Of a stretch of 11,048 bases of DNA, positions 7,219 through 11,048 are shown piece after piece. The position numbers and the translations under genes are program-made. The first letter of the stretch is position 1. The number at the start of each line of letters is the position of its first letter. The stretch is from Dehalococcoidia bacterium (GTDB lineage Bacteria > Chloroflexota > Dehalococcoidia > Lucifugimonadales > Lucifugimonadaceae). The DNA lies in assembly GCA_002700125.1 (NCBI GenBank), contig PACM01000007.1:1-11048 (forward strand), in the 5' to 3' direction. Below the pieces are notes generated by a model that saw nothing but the letters and a program-made list of their open reading frames with translations, had not been told where the DNA came from and did no database searches.

Positions 7219-7793
7219 CCTGTTGCTCCGTGTTCTTTTATAAGACTGTAACGACGTCTTCCTTTATTCAAGACTCTAAAACCATAAACAGAGCAAAGAT
7301 TAACTATTATATCCATCTTATATCTTTTGTAATCATTAAAACAAAAGGTTGTTCCTAGATGTGCGCGATGACAAAAGAACATAACTTCTCTTAAAACATC
7401 GGTCGTTCGTTGTGGTCCATCAAAATGAACGCAGGTATATCGATTTAATAGGTGTGGTTTTTCATCATAAATAATAAAGCCGTTGCGATATTTATCCATA
7501 TACTCCGTATCGGCCATTTCTAACAAATGAAATTCTAAATAATCAATTAAATCTTTTTTTGTATTCCATTTAACTTTGTTACTTACACCGGCCTGTATGT
7601 TTCCGTAAGGATCAATGCCTAGGTGATGAAAATTTTGAAATTTCTTGCGACCTTCTTCTAACATGATTTGAGACCCATTTCCTTCATGAACCCCTATCTC
7701 ACAGGTAAGAACATATCCATTAGTTTCTTCTTTATAAGAACTCTGAACTGCTTCCGTTAAGAGTTCATATTCTACTCCTTTAATAATACGCAT
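7215..7793 (-). CDS. Class I SAM-dependent methyltransferase-like protein
   Basis: This is a 192-aa protein from ATG 7793, chosen because AAAGGA stands 7 nt upstream. An earlier in-frame ATG at 7874 would add 27 residues (MRLPYQFQGLWLYFAKYD...) but has no ribosome site. The fold signals are LTCEIGVHEGNGSQIML (about 29-45, motif I with the acidic E32 and the G-x-x-x-G loop), HHLGIDPYGN (about 56-65, an acidic residue after the second strand), YTCVHFDGPQRTTDVLREV (about 119-137) and TTFCFNDYKRYKM (about 148-160). The last two resemble the hIDG and DD strands of Methyltransf_24-type enzymes. It is the first gene of the enzyme cassette, after a 140-bp gap from the tail genes, and overlaps the next gene by ATGA. 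It might methylate the product of the oxygenases. Methyltransferase fold is likely; substrate and activity are unknown. Confidence 0.72.
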   Translation of the reverse strand: MRIIKGVEYELLTEAVQSSYKEETNGYVLTCEIGVHEGNGSQIMLEEGRKKFQNFHHLGIDPYGNIQAGVSNKVKWNTKKDLIDYLEFHLLEMADTEYMDKYRNGFIIYDEKPHLLNRYTCVHFDGPQRTTDVLREVMFFCHRAHLGTTFCFNDYKRYKMDIIVNLCSVYGFRVLNKGRRRYSLIKEHGATG

Positions 7794-7800
7794 ATCTTTT

Positions 7801-7806
7801 TCCTTT
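7801..7806 (-). promoter_or_regulatory. Ribosome binding site deciding the methyltransferase start
   Basis: AAAGGA on the minus strand lies 7 nt before ATG 7793. It favours this start over the in-frame ATG at 7874. Confidence 0.6.
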
Positions 7807-7869
7807 ATTTTTATCTTTCTATCATATTTGGCGAAGTAAAGCCATAGCCCCTGGAATTGATACGGGAGC

Positions 7870-7890
7870 CTCATACTTGAAAAGAATGAG
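7870..7890. repeat. Hairpin-forming inverted repeat at the tail/cassette junction
   Basis: CTCATACTT (7870-7878) faces AAGAATGAG (7882-7890), giving an eight-pair stem with one A/A mismatch and a 3-base loop. It sits in the 140-bp gap between the tail gene ending at 7934 and the enzyme cassette starting at 7793. No T-run follows in the coding direction, so it is not a plain terminator. Role unknown. Confidence 0.35.
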
Positions 7891-7933
7891 TCCTACATTT
7901 TCTGGGAGTGTAATAAAAGTTTGGGGAAAAATT

Positions 7934-8539
7934 TTAAACAGCATCCCAAGCGAAAGTAGCAGGATTCCAATCCACTGTTCCTTGAGGATTGTTGTCTTTT
8001 TCATGTACACTATCAAGAGAAGTTTTAAAATCTTGTGGGGGGTCTGTTTTTACAGCTGTCCATTTTTGGCCAGCTTCATTCCAACGAATTCTATAAACTC
8101 TTTCAGTACTTAAACCATCATCAGAAATATACGTTGTAACCGTAGGATATGCGATAGGTCCTGTCCAAACATTTTGAGCACTTAAAGACCAAGAAGCAAA
8201 AGGTTGAGCATCTATAAATACATCTTTTGCTGGATTATAAATTTTTCCTATACCTGCATAATTTGCACGCAAAGCTAATGATTGGTCTTCAGAAATCGTC
8301 CCATCTGATTGGTAATGAGTACCTCTTCTTGTATTATATGAAGTTTGTTTCCATGTTCCTGTTTTAAATAATTTACGGCAATAGTCTTCGCCTTGAACAT
8401 GTCCAGTATGATCTCCTAATTTACCAACGGCAAGAGGAGTATCATTAGATATTGCTACAACATTTGTAACTACCCAATAATCCTCATTAGAATCATCAAA
8501 GGGATCGGTTTGTTTTTCAATTTTTGCAAAATAAGCCAT
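7934..8539 (-). CDS. Conserved marine phage tail-region protein
   Basis: This 201-aa protein starts MAYFAKIEKQTDPF and carries the features of a small protein met again and again in tail-fibre regions of cyanophages and pelagiphages: TWKQTSYNTRRGTHY (about 62-76), LRANYAGIGKIYNPAKDVFI (about 90-109), then PFASWSL (113-119) and a Trp-containing strand (VWTGPIAYP). The C-terminus has two similar ends, YRIRWNEAGQKWTAV (about 149-163) and VDWNPATFAWDAV (about 189-201). This suggests an internal duplication or insertion relative to the usual single WDE..xxW ending. The start lies one base after the stop of the adhesin gene, so translation is probably coupled. The role is unproven, probably a virion or fibre-associated protein; the function is not known to me. 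Confidence 0.82.
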   Translation of the reverse strand: MAYFAKIEKQTDPFDDSNEDYWVVTNVVAISNDTPLAVGKLGDHTGHVQGEDYCRKLFKTGTWKQTSYNTRRGTHYQSDGTISEDQSLALRANYAGIGKIYNPAKDVFIDAQPFASWSLSAQNVWTGPIAYPTVTTYISDDGLSTERVYRIRWNEAGQKWTAVKTDPPQDFKTSLDSVHEKDNNPQGTVDWNPATFAWDAV

Positions 8540-8540
8540 C

Positions 8541-9521
8541 TTATAAAGTTATGGTTCCTGTATCTGTAAAGTAAGCGATTGTATCAGTACCACATGTTGC
8601 TATAGCGCCGCCTCCACCAACTCCGAATGTCGCGGGTTTACTTGCTGTTGGAAATCTCATAACGAAGAATCCTTTTCCTCCGTTACCACCATTCCAAGCG
8701 CCTGGGGTATATGCATTGCCTCCACCGCCGCCGCCAAGATTGGCTGTGCCTGGGTTTCCGCTAACTGCACCGGTTCCACCACCACCTGCTCCTCCAGTAC
8801 CTGAAGGTCCTCCAAACCAGCCGCCGCCACCGCCGCCGCCGCCGTAAGTAGTTCCTCCTGGAAATCCAGGATAAATTGCTACCGGTCTTCCAGCGCCTCC
8901 GGGGCCACCACCAGAGTTTCCTCCTTGGTGAGGATGAGGTGAACCATTGTTTCCGATCGCTGTGGCACCGCCACCGCCGCCTGATCCATAGTCAAGGGGG
9001 CCACCATTAGAGTTTCCGCCAGCAAAGCCTTGAGGGCCTCCTTGTGCAGTTGGAATTGCAGGAACATTTCCTGTTCCTCCAGTTAAACCTGCGTGATTTG
9101 TTCCGCCACCTGAACCGCCTGGAGTACCACCTGCACACTGGGAGCAGCCGCACCCACCACCTTTTCCGCCTCCTAAAGCTGATAAAGTTTCGGGTGTACC
9201 TGGGCCAGTGTTAACTGTTGTTACGGTTGTGTCGCCACCATTAGTTCCGCTGTGCACAGCTGGAGGAGAACATTTACATGCTCCTGCTCCACCTGCACCG
9301 ATTGTTACCCTAATAGGAAGTTCTTCGTCTGTGAATATTACTGATGCAGCACAAGGATTAGAATACGTTCTACGCAATCCACCTCCGCCGCCACCACCGC
9401 CAGCTTGGTAATATCCGCCACCGCCGCCGCCACCGGCTACTATTAAATAATCTGCAGTTAATTCTTTTACGGCTCCTCTACCACCTGATCCGAAGCCTAA
9501 AACTTTATAACCAAAAGACAT
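8541..9521 (-). CDS. Glycine-rich tail fibre / adhesin-like protein
   Basis: This 326-aa protein is dominated by polyglycine tracts: seven to eight Gly in a row at about 30-36, 41-48 and 227-234, with shorter ones elsewhere. It has the frame of phage glycine-rich domains: an N-terminal strand TADYLIVAGGGG (about 22-33), a closing strand GGKGFFVMRFP (about 281-291) and a C-terminal beta tail AYFTDTGTITL. Such proteins form bundles of polyglycine-II helices, as in the gp38-type adhesins at fibre tips that bind the host receptor; assigning that role here is inference. Unusual Cys sit at C57, C82-x-C84, C124-x-C126-x-x-C129 and C310. The ribosome site AGGAGG (9535-9530) is the strongest in the window, 8 nt before the ATG, suggesting high expression. 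The gene is much richer in GGN codons than its neighbours. Confidence 0.88.
   Translation of the reverse strand: MSFGYKVLGFGSGGRGAVKELTADYLIVAGGGGGGGYYQAGGGGGGGGLRRTYSNPCAASVIFTDEELPIRVTIGAGGAGACKCSPPAVHSGTNGGDTTVTTVNTGPGTPETLSALGGGKGGGCGCSQCAGGTPGGSGGGTNHAGLTGGTGNVPAIPTAQGGPQGFAGGNSNGGPLDYGSGGGGGATAIGNNGSPHPHQGGNSGGGPGGAGRPVAIYPGFPGGTTYGGGGGGGGWFGGPSGTGGAGGGGTGAVSGNPGTANLGGGGGGNAYTPGAWNGGNGGKGFFVMRFPTASKPATFGVGGGGAIATCGTDTIAYFTDTGTITL
9375..9437 (-). repeat. GGN trinucleotide tracts encoding polyglycine
   Basis: Near-perfect GGC/GGT codon tracts (seen as ccgcca/ccgccg on the plus strand) encode the Gly runs at about residues 29-36 and 41-48. A similar tract at about 8817-8843 encodes the run at 227-234. 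Such tracts can slip during replication and change tract length in frame. Confidence 0.7.
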
Positions 9522-9529
9522 ATTTCTTT

Positions 9530-9535
9530 CCTCCT
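9530..9535 (-). promoter_or_regulatory. Consensus ribosome binding site of the glycine-rich adhesin
   Basis: A full AGGAGG with 8-nt spacing to ATG 9521 lies in the 21-bp gap after the fibre gene. It is the best Shine-Dalgarno match in the window. Confidence 0.75.
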
Positions 9536-9542
9536 ATAAATT

Positions 9543-10823
9543 TTAGCCGTCGTTAGCAGCGTCTGTTGTATAGAATAATTTAATTCCTAGTAATCTTACA
9601 TCACCGGTGAACGTGTCGCCACCTGCTGTTGCATTTCTAACGACTTGAAAATACGTATAATCATCGTCCGCTGGAGTTCCTGCAATTGTTACTGCAGCAC
9701 TCACTGGACTAACTAATACATCTTCAACAGCACCGCCGCCTGCGTCTGTAACATCGATAGCTGTTCCAAAAGCTATGTCTGATGTATCATCATTCGCGAC
9801 ACCGACACCTTGAAGACCAATAAGGGCGTTTCCTGTATCTGTGTTGCTCGGACTCCAAAAAGCTTGGAAGGTCACTGTACCTAAATTCCATGATTTAGGC
9901 ATCGCGATGGAAAACTGTGCATATTCAGCTGTACTTGCATCAAAATCTAAAACTTTTAGTTCAGGTCGAGTTGCTGTCGTTTCAACGGCAGCGGCTTCAG
10001 CTCCATTTGTTGTTGGACCAAACATTGCTTGTGCTGGAATAAAAATAGTTTCTGTGCCTGCATTTTTAACTACAGAACCACCGGCTTGTACTTCTCCGGA
10101 TCCATTGGGAGCAATATTGATGTTTCCATCAACGCCATCAGCAATTGTAATAGTTCCTGAATTTGTGCCATTGTTTGTGTTTAAAATTAAATCTCCAGTT
10201 CCTTGTGTAGTGACGGTTGCGTTAGCATTATTGTCACCCACTTGAACTGTATCTGCTCCAAGATTAACATTGCCTGTTGTATCTGGAATTATATCAATAT
10301 GAGCACCACCAGTTGAAACTATATCGCTTCCATTAGTATCTAAGTTTCCCCCTAATTGTGGAGAAGTGTCATCAACAAGATTAGCCATAAATCCAGTATC
10401 AACGATATCTGGATTAGTACCATCGTTCGCTGTTGCATAAATAAGTTTAGTTCCTTTATCACCAGTTGCCCAGGTAACACTTGAACCTGAACCAGTGACA
10501 TATTTAAATTCAACTGTGTAAGCACCTGATGAGGAGTTTTTAATTATATAAAAAGTTTGAACGTCTAAAGGAATTGTTACTACAGTATTTTCACCAATTG
10601 ACCCGGTAAATTCTATAACTCTGTGTGCAACTTGGTTGGTATCACCGGATGTTCCATCAGCTACAGCTAAAGTAGTAGGAGTTGATGTTATAGCTATTGA
10701 AACATAGCCACCGGCAATCTGTTCTATGATGTCCCAGTTTGTATTTGTTAATGTTCCCCATGTACCGGCTTTTTCGCCAGTGGTCATGAGCTGAATGCCG
10801 AGTGCTGTGTAATTTGATGCCAT
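9543..10823 (-). CDS. Tail fibre-like structural protein
   Basis: This 426-aa protein has an N-terminus MASNYTALGIQLMTTGEKAG followed by TWGTLTNTNWDIIEQIAGG (about 21-39), a conserved attachment-type segment of many marine phage fibre or structural proteins. A beta domain follows, then DDTSPQLGGNLDTNGSDI (about 151-168), a linker motif frequent in phage fibres. Next come repeating beta strands rich in T, N and G (about 170-250: NVNLGADTVQVG, GDLILNTNNG, GNINIAPNGSGEV), typical of a trimeric shaft. A C-terminal domain (about 260-426) contains FIPAQAMFGPTTNGAE and ends with a jelly-roll-like YFQVVRNATAGGDTFTGDV. No signal peptide is seen. The start has AAGGAG 6 nt upstream, overlapping the stop codon of the previous gene. 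It is probably a fibre whose tip is the glycine-rich protein encoded next (inference from order). Confidence 0.86.
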   Translation of the reverse strand: MASNYTALGIQLMTTGEKAGTWGTLTNTNWDIIEQIAGGYVSIAITSTPTTLAVADGTSGDTNQVAHRVIEFTGSIGENTVVTIPLDVQTFYIIKNSSSGAYTVEFKYVTGSGSSVTWATGDKGTKLIYATANDGTNPDIVDTGFMANLVDDTSPQLGGNLDTNGSDIVSTGGAHIDIIPDTTGNVNLGADTVQVGDNNANATVTTQGTGDLILNTNNGTNSGTITIADGVDGNINIAPNGSGEVQAGGSVVKNAGTETIFIPAQAMFGPTTNGAEAAAVETTATRPELKVLDFDASTAEYAQFSIAMPKSWNLGTVTFQAFWSPSNTDTGNALIGLQGVGVANDDTSDIAFGTAIDVTDAGGGAVEDVLVSPVSAAVTIAGTPADDDYTYFQVVRNATAGGDTFTGDVRLLGIKLFYTTDAANDG

Positions 10824-10829
10824 AATTTT

Positions 10830-10835
10830 CTCCTT
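10830..10835 (-). promoter_or_regulatory. Ribosome binding site overlapping the preceding stop codon
   Basis: AAGGAG, 6 nt before ATG 10823, shares its first two bases with the TAA stop of the gene at the right edge. This supports coupled translation of the two structural genes. Confidence 0.65.
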
Positions 10836-11048
10836 AAGCTGTGTGTTCTATATCTGTATATGCAGTATAGCCGGTGATGTCAACATCTTTATAACCTAGT
10901 GGGGATACTCCCCCTGAACCTAAAGTGCCACTGATTTCAAATCCGGAAAGTCCAACTTGCATATCCGTTATTGTTAAACTTCCTAATGAACCAGTAATAG
11001 ATAATCCACTTACTCCTATTGCCATGTCAGTGACAGTAAATGAACCAA
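10834..11048 (-). CDS. C-terminal end of a repeat-containing phage structural protein (5' end outside)
   Basis: The frame is open to the right edge: upstream of the Met at 11025 it reads GSFTVTD without a stop, so that Met is internal and the true start lies outside. Seventy residues are visible. They begin with two copies of a 21-residue repeat: GSFTVTDMAIGVSG plus LSITGSL, then GSLTITDMQVGLSG plus FEISGTL. A GSGG linker follows, and the end is YKDVDITGYTAYTDIEHTA. Repeats of the form (V/L)xxTGxLGSxTIT are known from large structural proteins of cyanophages and related marine phages and build regular beta stacks. The final segment resembles their closing module. It precedes the fibre gene with 10 bp between stop and start. 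Full length and exact virion role cannot be seen. Confidence 0.8.
   Translation of the reverse strand, partial: GSFTVTDMAIGVSGLSITGSLGSLTITDMQVGLSGFEISGTLGSGGVSPLGYKDVDITGYTAYTDIEHTA

Noticed and set aside
7794..7874. Earlier ATG (7874) for the methyltransferase
   Set aside because: No ribosome site before it, whereas AAAGGA precedes ATG 7793, and the extra 27 residues add no fold element.
7822..8016. 64-codon hydrophobic minus-strand frame as a real gene
   Set aside because: It overlaps the end of a well-supported tail gene, its start has no ribosome site, and I recognise no family. Kept only as part of a junction finding.
8213..8220. TATAAATA resembling a T4-type late promoter
   Set aside because: It is on the plus strand, inside a minus-strand gene, with no gene downstream in that direction.
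9208..9411. Plus-strand frame with a polyproline end opposite the glycine-rich gene
   Set aside because: Polyproline is simply the reverse complement of GGN codons; no ribosome site and no independent signal.
9841..10245. 134-codon plus-strand frame opposite the fibre gene
   Set aside because: Antisense shadow of a clearly structured fibre gene; composition is that of an antisense frame.
8541..10823. Diversity-generating retroelement target in the fibre or adhesin genes
   Set aside because: No reverse transcriptase and no template repeat were seen in the window; the repeats are codon-level polyglycine.
1..11048. CRISPR array, tRNA, IS element or integrase
   Set aside because: No direct repeats with spacers, no cloverleaf-like sequence, no transposase or integrase motifs were noticed on either strand.

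Overview
The window looks like part of the genome of a marine tailed dsDNA phage, close in style to pelagiphages and T4-like or podovirus cyanophages, or an uncultured marine phage contig. All supported genes lie on the minus strand, so the region reads right to left. It is AT-rich with very tight spacing: short overlaps of stop and start, and gaps mostly under 150 bp. There are no tRNA, rRNA, CRISPR or IS features, and no integrase or host-type housekeeping gene. No stretch over 300 bases lacks a gene.

Right part (11048 to 7934), in order of transcription: the C-terminal end of a repeat-containing structural protein that runs off the right edge; a 426-aa tail-fibre-like protein; a 326-aa polyglycine-rich adhesin-like protein; and a 201-aa protein of a type common in marine phage tail regions. 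Left part (1967 to 1): a large structural protein that runs off the left edge. It is open for 655 codons.

Between these virion genes (7793 to 2020) sits an enzyme cassette of eight genes in two tightly coupled runs. Run A is a class I methyltransferase-like protein followed by two PiuC/prolyl-hydroxylase-like Fe(II)/2-oxoglutarate (2OG) oxygenases that appear to be tandem paralogues. Run B is a small 2OG oxygenase, a 542-aa FAD-dependent tryptophan-halogenase-family enzyme, then three more predicted double-stranded beta-helix (2OG-type) oxygenases of different subfamilies. In total there are six predicted Fe/2OG-type enzymes, one flavin halogenase and one methyltransferase-like protein in about 5.8 kb.

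The likely reading is an accessory cassette inserted among tail genes that oxidises, halogenates and perhaps methylates a shared target. That target could be a tail or adhesin protein, a host surface glycan or peptide, or a small molecule; the sequence does not tell which. Marine phage flavin halogenases are known (VirX1 of cyanophage Syn10, which favours iodide in vitro), but their natural substrate is not established to my knowledge. The dense oxygenase company is therefore the most interesting thing in this window.
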